Source: Desulfobacula sp. | GTDB taxonomy: Bacteria > Desulfobacterota > Desulfobacteria > Desulfobacterales > Desulfobacteraceae | NCBI GenBank assembly: GCA_029940245.1 | Contig: JAOZRF010000072.1 | Coordinates: 1-7,327, forward strand | Direction: 5' to 3' | Length of the DNA stretch: 7,327 nt | In this document: one piece after another, positions 1-6,218 of the stretch | Position numbering within the stretch: the first letter of the stretch is position 1 | Layout: the number at the start of each line of letters is the position of its first letter | The notes under the pieces: model-generated | Told to the model about the DNA's origin: nothing | What the model saw: the letters and a program-made list of their open reading frames with translations, nothing else | Databases searched by the model: none | Position numbers and translations under genes: made by a program

Positions 1-482
1 AGGGGCTTATCCGTTAGCAATATGGTTGACAACAGCATATCCAGATGGGCGGTTTGGGGGGGGACATCATTGGGCTGGGCCACGATGGAACTGTTAAAAT
101 CAAGGGCTTTGGATGTCTGGACAAGTTTACAGAACTTTTGTGTGTCAGCAAGCAGGGCAGGCCGCATTTCACCCGAGGTCTCGATAATAAAAGGAGGGCC
201 GTAACCCGGTGCCATTCGATAGCTGTCGTCCCCTATCAAAAAGCTGTTTGCCGTGTTTCTGGCATGCAGTTCAAACGTCTCGGGTATTGTTTCAAGGGCT
301 TTTTCAATATCCTTTTGCTGGAAAAATACCATTTCTCCGTCAATTTTAAATCCATGGCGTTTAAAAATCTCCAGGGCTTCCTGGTTTGGAAACCGAATAC
401 CGCTTTCCTTTAAAAGTTCCAGGGAATTGGTATGGATCTGGTCCAGAACTTCCCGGTCAATGTTAAAAAGTACACGGTTCAT
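1..482 (-). CDS. MttB-family corrinoid methyltransferase (trimethylamine/betaine type), N-terminal part
   Basis: This reading frame starts with ATG at 482-480 and stays open for 160 codons to the window edge. The family is usually about 470-500 residues, so roughly the N-terminal third is visible. Recognisable family features are an N-terminal helix (IHTNSLELLKESGIRF, residues 16-31), the segment EALEIFKRHGFKIDG, the glycine-rich MAPGYGPPFII (about residues 90-100), and HLDMLLSTILLTDKP at the edge. Family members move a methyl group from a quaternary or tertiary amine (trimethylamine, glycine betaine, proline betaine, carnitine and others) onto the Co(I) corrinoid of a partner protein. They form a cytoplasmic TIM barrel. 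The partner corrinoid gene lies just upstream, 48 bases away. A Shine-Dalgarno AAAGGAG at 500-494 supports the start. The position that holds pyrrolysine in true trimethylamine enzymes lies outside the window, so the substrate class is undecided. Confidence 0.9.
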   Translation of the reverse strand, partial: MNRVLFNIDREVLDQIHTNSLELLKESGIRFPNQEALEIFKRHGFKIDGEMVFFQQKDIEKALETIPETFELHARNTANSFLIGDDSYRMAPGYGPPFIIETSGEMRPALLADTQKFCKLVQTSKALDFNSSIVAQPNDVPPQTAHLDMLLSTILLTDKP

Positions 483-530
483 ATTGTTTAATTCTCCTTT
501 GGATAATTTTTTATGCAATAAGCAAAAAGG

Positions 531-1157
531 TCAGGCAGCAATCAGTCTGCGGATCAGCTCAACAGCTCCGGGGGCATTGTCGCTGAAGCCGTCAGCACCG
601 ATCTGCCGGGCATAGGCATCTGTTACCGGTGCTCCGCCAATGATGATTTTTGCTTTCAGGCCGCTTTCTTTAAAGGCTTCGACAATTTTTGCCATTGTCG
701 GCATGGTGGTGGTCAAAAGTGCTGACAGACAGACCACATCAGCATTATGGGTCTGAGTCAGACTTACAAATTTTTCGATGTCCACGTCCACGCCCAAATC
801 AACCACATTGAATCCGGCACCTTCCACCATCATGCTCACCAGATTTTTTCCAATATCATGGAGATCCCCTTTGACTGTGCCAATGATGACAGTCCCTTTT
901 TGTGTCAGCACATCGCAGGTTAGATGGGGTTTTAAAACCTCCAATCCTGCCTGCATGGCTTTGGCTGCCTGGAGCATTTCAGGAACAAAAATGTCCCCGT
1001 TTGAAAATCTTTCACCCACCACATCCATGGAGGCAATGAGACCTTTATTTAAAATATCATCAAAGGGAACCCCATCGATGATAGCAGTCTTTACATTTTC
1101 CACCACTGCAATTCTATCCAATTCCACTACTGCATTTAAGATATCTGATATTGCCAT
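531..1157 (-). CDS. methyltransferase cognate corrinoid protein (MttC/MtbC-type)
   Basis: This 208-residue protein has the usual length for the family. The N-terminal part (about residues 1-85) is the helical cap domain, with the typical segment GERFSNGDIFVPEMLQAAKAM (around residues 48-68). The C-terminal Rossmann-like B12 domain (about 87-208) carries GDLHDIGKN. There His100 of D-x-H-x-x-G is the expected lower axial cobalt ligand. The S-x-L motif (SALLTT, 145-150) and the GGAPV (174-178) and GADG (187-190) loops hold the nucleotide tail of cobalamin. By family knowledge, the protein accepts a methyl group from the MttB-family enzyme encoded downstream and presents it to a second methyltransferase, here probably the UroD-fold protein upstream. 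The start at 1157 has a GGAGG at 1170-1166, 8 bases away. The stop is TGA. The gene lies between the two methyltransferase genes. Confidence 0.95.
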   Translation of the reverse strand: MAISDILNAVVELDRIAVVENVKTAIIDGVPFDDILNKGLIASMDVVGERFSNGDIFVPEMLQAAKAMQAGLEVLKPHLTCDVLTQKGTVIIGTVKGDLHDIGKNLVSMMVEGAGFNVVDLGVDVDIEKFVSLTQTHNADVVCLSALLTTTMPTMAKIVEAFKESGLKAKIIIGGAPVTDAYARQIGADGFSDNAPGAVELIRRLIAA

Positions 1158-1225
1158 TTTTATTGCCTCCGTGTCACACTTGTTTGAATTCTATGGTAAT
1201 GCTGTTTTTGTTTTAATTTTTATTA

Positions 1226-2272
1226 TCAGTTCCACTGGAAATTGATCACTTCTTTGTCCATGGCCAGATAATTTTCCTTGGGCGTATAGGGGGAAGATGT
1301 CCCTGCCGTGGAAAAAATATACCCACTCATCCCTTTTGCTCGATTAAGGTGGGCAAGGGTTTCCTTGGCCACCGCTTCGGGTTTGCCAATCAGCAGGGGG
1401 CCATTGGGATTGATATTGTCAAAAATACAGATCCGATCACCAACTTTTTCCTTTAACACCCGGATGTCCAGAACTTTTTCCTGGGTCAGGTTCCCCGGCA
1501 TGATGCCGTGAATATCCATTTCCAAAAGGTAATCCACAATCCCGGTTTTTACGATATCTCCGCACATATGGGGAAGCACCTTTGACCCGAGGCGGGACAA
1601 TTCATTGCACACAAGGCTTGTGGGTTCATGGACAAATGCTTTATAATGTTTAGGAGACAACAGCACAGGGCATTCCATGTCAGCTCCATAGAAAATGTAG
1701 TCCACCCCGGCTTCAATCAAGGCCTTGCCCACGGCAATATCCAAAGGGACAATGGCTTCCTGAAGACCATGCACCAGTTCTGGACTTTCATAGATGTCAT
1801 TCATGATTTCATTGGTGCCTCTCAATCGAGTGGCAATGGTGAAAGGAGAAATATATTCACAGGCAATGGGCACTTCGCCTTTTAACTCTTGTTTAAGGAG
1901 TCTGACCCCGTCAAGGAAATTTTCCATGCGTTGGGTAAACATATTGTTTTTGGCAATATGCGCGACATCTGCCATAGAAAAAACACTGGTTTTTTCAATG
2001 ATGGGAAACACATCTTCCGGATATTTCACCTGACAATCCAGGGCTTCAGGAATAATGCCGCCAATAAGACCCATTCCCAGCATCACCCAGTCAAATTTAA
2101 ATTCTTCCAGACTTTTCATATGGGCGGCAAGCATTTCCGGGCCTTCAAGAAGGGAATCCTTAAAAGTAGACCCAAAATAATGACATACCGGTGCTTCGGC
2201 AAACGGCGCATTGGGCACCTTGTCCACAGGCTTCATATTAATCGCGGCTTCCATTCTTTCCTTTGCATTCAT
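1226..2272 (-). CDS. UroD-fold corrinoid methyltransferase (MtaA/MtbA/CmuA-like)
   Basis: This 348-residue cytoplasmic protein belongs to the uroporphyrinogen decarboxylase superfamily, in the branch that demethylates corrinoid proteins rather than making haem. N-terminal MNAKERMEAAINMKPVDKVP is the classical start of that branch. The H-x-C motif (His235, Cys237, in LPHMCGD) matches two of the three zinc ligands that activate the thiol acceptor in MtaA/MtbA-type enzymes. The third ligand, a Cys in a G-C pair shortly before the C-terminal xTPxEN motif, appears to be replaced: the region reads STAGTSSPYTPKEN (321-334), with Gly324 at the expected position. The methyl acceptor could be coenzyme M, tetrahydrofolate or something else, so the product name should stay general. 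The start is supported by AGGAG at 2286-2282, 9 bases upstream. The gene sits between the epimerase and corrinoid genes, with AT-rich gaps of 71 and 68 bases. Confidence 0.9.
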   Translation of the reverse strand: MNAKERMEAAINMKPVDKVPNAPFAEAPVCHYFGSTFKDSLLEGPEMLAAHMKSLEEFKFDWVMLGMGLIGGIIPEALDCQVKYPEDVFPIIEKTSVFSMADVAHIAKNNMFTQRMENFLDGVRLLKQELKGEVPIACEYISPFTIATRLRGTNEIMNDIYESPELVHGLQEAIVPLDIAVGKALIEAGVDYIFYGADMECPVLLSPKHYKAFVHEPTSLVCNELSRLGSKVLPHMCGDIVKTGIVDYLLEMDIHGIMPGNLTQEKVLDIRVLKEKVGDRICIFDNINPNGPLLIGKPEAVAKETLAHLNRAKGMSGYIFSTAGTSSPYTPKENYLAMDKEVINFQWN

Positions 2273-2343
2273 CTATCGTCACTCCTGTATTTATTCTTTT
2301 GTTTTAATTGTGCAAAATTTGTATATTTATTTTGGTCCATCAA

Positions 2344-3207
2344 TTATAAAAGGTACCCCACATAACAAAATTCCACCGGTCCTGTCATGACAGCTATATT
2401 TTGATCTTTTAGTTCAATGGTAACGGATCCAGCCGGCATGATCACTGTCATTGTCTTTTCTCGGGTCAGTCCCCTTCTATGGGCTGCCGCAACTGCCACA
2501 CAAGCCCCTGTGCCACAGGCGGTTGTCAAGACGCCGGGGCGCTCCCATACTGAAAGCTTAAGGGTCTTAGAATTTAAAAGTTGGGCCACCCCAATATTGG
2601 CTTCTTCCGGGAATATCGGATGGGTCTGGAGGGCTTTTCCGTATTTTGGCAAATCAATGGCATCCACATCCTCCACAAAAAAAACCGCATGTGGATTGCC
2701 GATATTCATTCCCACAGGGTCCTTTAAAGGACCTGCTTCGATATTAAGATGCAGGGTGTCCATTTTTTCTGATAGAGGGATGTCCTGCCAGTCTGTCATG
2801 ATTTTTCCCATCTCAACGCTCACCTGTTTTTCACCGGCAAGGGAACAGGTCAACACACCGCCCAAGGTCTGGATACGCAGTTCTTCCTGATCGGATTCCT
2901 TGAGCAGCAGCCATCCGATACACCGGGTAGCATTTCCGCAGGCTTCCACTTCACGTCCGTCCGGGTTAATAATTCGGATAAAGGCATAGGTTTCAGGGGT
3001 TCTGGGCGGTTCCACAATCAACAATTCATCCGCTCCAACGCCTTGGTGGCGGTCGCATATCTGGATAATCTCGTTTATTGATAGGTGAAAGGGGTCTTGC
3101 CTGCCATCCACAATGACAAAATCATTGCGCAGCCCATGCATTTTTACAAAAGGCCTGCCTAGGTGTACGAGCCCTTCTCTCGTGTTTGAAAACCAAGGAA
3201 TTTGCAT
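2344..3207 (-). CDS. dapF: diaminopimelate epimerase family protein
   Basis: This 287-residue protein has the two-domain DapF fold. DapF interconverts LL- and meso-diaminopimelate without PLP, using two cysteines as acid and base. Both are present: Cys90 in EACGN and Cys231 in TTACGTGAC. Residues corresponding to the substrate contacts known from the Haemophilus influenzae enzyme are also in place: Asn28 (HGLRNDF), Asn81 (NPDG), Asn171 (GNPHA), Asn204 (EANIG), and Glu222-Arg223 (WERPG). Their spacing to the cysteines matches as I recall that enzyme's numbering. Oddities are about 20 extra N-terminal residues before the usual FxKMHG start, an Arg in place of the usual Gly in KMHGLGNDF, and alphaproteobacteria-like wording (VWERPG, EACGNATRC). 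AGGAG 8 bases upstream supports the long start. It lies 30 bases after the ATPase gene, inside a transport and demethylation operon. It may serve lysine/peptidoglycan synthesis or act on the imported substrate; the residues favour a diaminopimelate-like substrate. Confidence 0.93.
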   Translation of the reverse strand: MQIPWFSNTREGLVHLGRPFVKMHGLRNDFVIVDGRQDPFHLSINEIIQICDRHQGVGADELLIVEPPRTPETYAFIRIINPDGREVEACGNATRCIGWLLLKESDQEELRIQTLGGVLTCSLAGEKQVSVEMGKIMTDWQDIPLSEKMDTLHLNIEAGPLKDPVGMNIGNPHAVFFVEDVDAIDLPKYGKALQTHPIFPEEANIGVAQLLNSKTLKLSVWERPGVLTTACGTGACVAVAAAHRRGLTREKTMTVIMPAGSVTIELKDQNIAVMTGPVEFCYVGYLL

Positions 3208-3215
3208 ATTAAAAG

Positions 3216-3220
3216 CTCCT
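3216..3220 (-). promoter_or_regulatory. ribosome binding site of the epimerase gene
   Basis: AGGAG on the minus strand lies 8 bases before the ATG at 3207. It decides the start in favour of the form with the N-terminal extension, over the internal Met (residue 23) in KMHGL, where most DapF proteins begin within a few residues. Confidence 0.7.
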
Positions 3221-3237
3221 GATAGTATTTTAATATT

Positions 3238-4239
3238 CTAATTATTTGTTTCCTGATTGACAGTGTGAAGATGGCAGGCACACAAATGCCCGCTCCCCAG
3301 GTCGATCAAGGCAGGTTCATGAGTTTTACATCGTTTCATTACCTGGGGACACCGGGTCCTGAATCTGCATCCCGAGGGCGGGTGAATAGGACTTGGGATT
3401 TCACCTTCAAGGAAAATGGTCTCTTTTTGCTGGTTTATCGACACCTGGGGAACGGCTGAAATCAATGCCTTGGTATAGGGATGGGCCATCTCACGAAATA
3501 TGTCTTTGGTTTGTCCCATTTCCACAATTTTTCCAAGATACATGACTGCCATGTCATCGGACATGTATTTTACCTGGTTTAAATTATGGGAGACCCATAA
3601 ATAGGTAATATTCAGTTTGTCCTGAAGGTCCTGCATGAGATTCAAGATGGTGGCAGCAGTTGAAATATCAAGGCCGGAGGTGGGTTCGTCCGCCATGATA
3701 AATACCGGGGTCAGGGCAATGGCCCTGGCCACGCCGATGCGTCTGGCCTGGCCACCGGAAAATTCATTGGGAAATTTTGTCGCAGACTCAGGATCTAAAT
3801 TTACTGCCTGTAACAGGCGGATCACCTCATCAAAAAGGCTCTGGTTATCTATCTTCCCCTTTTCCCTCATCATCAGGGGTTCGGCAATGATCTGGCCCAC
3901 TGTCATCCGGGGGTTCATGCACCCGTATTGATCCTGAAAAATTAATTGGGCTTGTTGACGAAAGGCCATAAGGGTCTTGGGATCCATCTGTAAAACATCC
4001 TGGCCCTGAAACAGGATCTCACCGGATTGGGCTTTTACCAGCCTGAAAATACTCTGTCCCAAAGTGGATTTTCCACACCCGCTTTCTCCGACCAAACCAA
4101 AGGTTCTCCCCTTTTTAATGGTCAGACTGACATCATCCACGGCATGGATGGTTTTCAAACCTTCGCCAAATAATTTGGATAAAAATCCTTTGTTTTGATA
4201 AAAATAAGTTTTCAGGTGATTTATTTCAATTAAATCCAT
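3238..4239 (-). CDS. Opp/Dpp-family ABC transporter ATPase, F-type subunit
   Basis: This 333-residue peripheral membrane ATPase powers import through the two permeases encoded upstream. The Walker A motif is GESGCGKST (51-59). The Q-loop glutamine is Gln102 (LIFQDQYGCMNPR). The ABC signature is FSGGQARR (160-167), where the usual reading is SGGQRQR. Walker B with the catalytic glutamate is IMADEP (Glu185), followed by the D-loop SGLD, and the switch is His218 (WVSHNL). The C-terminal oligopeptide-transporter extension holds cysteines 291, 297, 304 and 320 in a Cx5Cx6Cx15C pattern, like the motif that binds a [4Fe-4S] cluster in some DppD-type ATPases. The F assignment rests on the length and on the N-terminal YFYQNKGFLSKLFG insertion typical of this subunit. 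It overlaps the D-type gene by 10 bases, which suggests translational coupling. The stop codon is TAG. The substrate is not readable from the ATPase. Confidence 0.93.
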   Translation of the reverse strand: MDLIEINHLKTYFYQNKGFLSKLFGEGLKTIHAVDDVSLTIKKGRTFGLVGESGCGKSTLGQSIFRLVKAQSGEILFQGQDVLQMDPKTLMAFRQQAQLIFQDQYGCMNPRMTVGQIIAEPLMMREKGKIDNQSLFDEVIRLLQAVNLDPESATKFPNEFSGGQARRIGVARAIALTPVFIMADEPTSGLDISTAATILNLMQDLQDKLNITYLWVSHNLNQVKYMSDDMAVMYLGKIVEMGQTKDIFREMAHPYTKALISAVPQVSINQQKETIFLEGEIPSPIHPPSGCRFRTRCPQVMKRCKTHEPALIDLGSGHLCACHLHTVNQETNN

Positions 4240-5252
4240 TTTAATCGTTTCCTCCCCCGTTTATTGTCTAAAAAGCATGCTGAAAAGTGGCCGTCCGTGA
4301 CCTGTTCCAATGGAGGAACTTCTCGTTTACAGATATCTTCTGCAAACTTACACCGGGGATGAAAAGAACACCCCTGGGGCAAGTTATCCAGGGGTGGGAC
4401 AATTCCGGGAATAGATAGCAGCCGTTTCCCCCTGGCCTGGCGGCTGGGCAGGGATTCCAGCAGGGCTGCTGAATAGGGATGGGAAGGAGAATCAAATACA
4501 TCCGTGGTGGTGCCCATTTCAAAGATTCGCCCGGCATACATGATCATGATGCGATCGGCCAGCTCGGCCAGTACGCCCAGATTGTGACTGACATAGAGAA
4601 CCGAGGTTCCATATTGGGCAGCAAGGTCTGAGATCAGCCGATTTATCTGGGCTTCGATGGTGACATCCAGGGCCGTTGTTGCCTCATCTGCCAGGAGAAG
4701 AGAGGTTCCGGAAGACAATGCCATTCCGATCATGACCCGCTGTTTCATCCCCCCTGAAAATTCATAGGGGTAATTGGACAGACGGGCCGAAGGATCTGCA
4801 ATCCCGGTACTTTTGAGTCGTCCTATTGCCTGATCCCGGAAAAACCGGGAAGATCTCATTTTTTTATTTTTATATTTACTCTGGGCCCTGAGAATATCGG
4901 TCATCTGTTTTCCAATGGTAAACACGGGATTCAGAGCGTTCTGGGGATTCTGGAAAATCATGCTGATTTTTTGACCCCTTATTTTTCGATTCATATCATT
5001 TTCTGAAGTGTTTAACAGGTCTCTCCCCTCAAAAAGGATTTCACCTCGCTTGATTTCAGCAATTTTTGGCAGAAGCTTGATTATGGAGAGCCCAAGTGTG
5101 GATTTTCCACAGCCGCTTTCACCGGCAACACCCAGGATTTCTCCCTTCTCAAGCTGAAAGCTGACCCTGTCCAGGGCCCTCATTCTCTTTTTCCCCAGGC
5201 GATAATCCAGGGTTAAATTACTGACTTCGAGCAAGGGGTTTTCTTTGTTCAT
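4230..5252 (-). CDS. Opp/Dpp-family ABC transporter ATPase, D-type subunit
   Basis: This 340-residue protein is the second ATPase of the importer. The Walker A motif is GESGCGKST (44-52). The Q-loop is MIFQNPQNALNP (Gln101). The signature is FSGGMKQR (165-172). Walker B is LLLADE (Glu190), the D-loop ATTALD has Ala where PTTALD is usual, and the switch is His223 (YVSHNL). The C-terminal extension holds Cys295, Cys301, Cys308 and Cys326 (Cx5Cx6Cx17C), the pattern linked to an iron-sulfur cluster in some peptide-transporter ATPases. FSGGMKQR is the usual D-type signature, while F-type subunits more often carry GGQ. The start overlaps the stop of permease C by 4 bases (ATGA), with AAAGGAG at 5267-5261 placed 8 bases upstream. 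The gene itself overlaps the F-type ATPase. The four transporter genes are clearly one unit. Confidence 0.94.
   Translation of the reverse strand: MNKENPLLEVSNLTLDYRLGKKRMRALDRVSFQLEKGEILGVAGESGCGKSTLGLSIIKLLPKIAEIKRGEILFEGRDLLNTSENDMNRKIRGQKISMIFQNPQNALNPVFTIGKQMTDILRAQSKYKNKKMRSSRFFRDQAIGRLKSTGIADPSARLSNYPYEFSGGMKQRVMIGMALSSGTSLLLADEATTALDVTIEAQINRLISDLAAQYGTSVLYVSHNLGVLAELADRIMIMYAGRIFEMGTTTDVFDSPSHPYSAALLESLPSRQARGKRLLSIPGIVPPLDNLPQGCSFHPRCKFAEDICKREVPPLEQVTDGHFSACFLDNKRGRKRLKWI
4251..4258 (-). promoter_or_regulatory. ribosome binding site of the F-type ATPase gene, inside the D-type gene
   Basis: GGGGGAGG on the minus strand lies within the last codons of the D-type ATPase, 11 bases before the ATG of the F-type ATPase. 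Together with the 10-base gene overlap, this points to coupled translation of the two ATPases. Confidence 0.6.
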
Positions 5253-6163
5253 CTTTCACGCTCCTTTGGATCCAGGGCCACTCTCAATCCTTCGCTAAAA
5301 AGAGAAAAGGCAATCATTGACAAGGCAATGGCCACAGCAGGCCAAAGGATCATCCAGGGGGATACCTGGATATATTTATATCCGTTTCGCAGCATAATAC
5401 CCCAGGAAGCCGTGGGGGGCCTGACGCCCAGCCCCAGAAAAGATAGCCCGGACTCCCAAATGATCATGGTGGCCATATCCATGCCAAGGCAGACAATTAC
5501 CGGGGCCATGATATTGGGGGTAATATGCCTTAAAATAATGGTTAACGGCTTTTGCCCCATGGCTTCTGCTGCCTTGACATAATCGGCTTCCTTAACGGAA
5601 AGGGTCTGGGCCCGGGCAATTCGTCCGTAAAAGGGAAAGGCGGTAAATGCCAGGGCCACAACCACATTCACAAGCGAAGGTCCCATGACCGCCACAATGG
5701 CAAGGGCAAGAATAATCTGGGGAAAAGAACGGACAATATCAAAAAGCCAGATAATAAAATAGTCAAATTTTTTCCCTTCATTATATCCTGCCATCACGCC
5801 CAGGAAAACGCCTATGATGGAAGAAAGGCTTACTGCGCCGAAGGCGACAAGAACGGCGATGCGGCACCCGTAAATGATACGGGAAAGAATATCTCTTCCC
5901 AGATAATCAGTCCCCAACAGATGAGCTGTCCCTGGTCCTGTAAATCGTTGAATAATATTCTGGGCATTGGGGTCGTAGGGAGAGATCCACTGGGCACAAA
6001 TGGCAGATAACAGCATGACGGAAATAAAAATTGCCCCAATCAGCCCGCCTTTCACCTTTGCGACGGATTGAAACGCCATGATCAGCGTTTCTGTCCATCT
6101 AGGGGTCAGACTCATTTGCCTGTTCATCTGGTCGGATATTCTCTTGGATGATGTCGTGTTCAT
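5249..6163 (-). CDS. Opp/Dpp-family ABC transporter permease, C-type subunit
   Basis: With the start at 6163 this is a 304-residue inner-membrane protein, a normal length for DppC/OppC. The N-terminal OppC_N region covers about residues 30-85 and includes one membrane helix (about 40-60). HLLGTDYLGRDILSRIIYG (81-99) is the family hallmark before the core. Further helices are near 102-126, 134-161, 219-242 and 269-290. The cytoplasmic EAA loop that docks on the ATPases is EADYVKAAEAMGQKPLTII (192-210), followed by LRHITPN. The C-terminus ends with the typical EGLRVALDPK. The frame is open further upstream to 6349, but that would overlap the permease B gene by about 130 bases and add a stretch unlike the family. 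The chosen ATG has AGAGG 9 bases upstream and leaves a 55-base gap. A second Met at 6127 is possible but has no better site. The stop overlaps the D-type ATPase start by 4 bases. Confidence 0.92.
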   Translation of the reverse strand: MNTTSSKRISDQMNRQMSLTPRWTETLIMAFQSVAKVKGGLIGAIFISVMLLSAICAQWISPYDPNAQNIIQRFTGPGTAHLLGTDYLGRDILSRIIYGCRIAVLVAFGAVSLSSIIGVFLGVMAGYNEGKKFDYFIIWLFDIVRSFPQIILALAIVAVMGPSLVNVVVALAFTAFPFYGRIARAQTLSVKEADYVKAAEAMGQKPLTIILRHITPNIMAPVIVCLGMDMATMIIWESGLSFLGLGVRPPTASWGIMLRNGYKYIQVSPWMILWPAVAIALSMIAFSLFSEGLRVALDPKERER

Positions 6164-6172
6164 AGTTCCAGG

Positions 6173-6177
6173 CCTCT
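6173..6177 (-). promoter_or_regulatory. ribosome binding site of the permease C gene
   Basis: AGAGG on the minus strand lies 9 bases before the ATG at 6163. It is a modest site, but it favours this start over the longer frame that runs back into the permease B gene. Confidence 0.45.
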
Positions 6178-6218
6178 GATAATGGTTATTGTTCGTATTA
6201 TCTTTGTTAATATTCTGG

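Noticed and set aside
778..1245. Plus-strand open frame of 155 residues opposite the corrinoid gene, and similar plus-strand frames elsewhere
   Set aside because: They lie antisense to genes with clear family motifs, have Ser/Thr/Pro-rich composition typical of shadow frames, and show no recognisable domain.
2273..2343. Internal promoter in the AT-rich gap before the UroD-fold gene
   Set aside because: TTGCAC can be paired with a -10-like hexamer only at about 3 of 6 matches. AT-rich gaps give such hits by chance.
6164..6218. Short repeated ATTAAC/AATAC words between permeases B and C
   Set aside because: The units are imperfect, too short and few, and fit the AT-rich composition of a 55-base gap.
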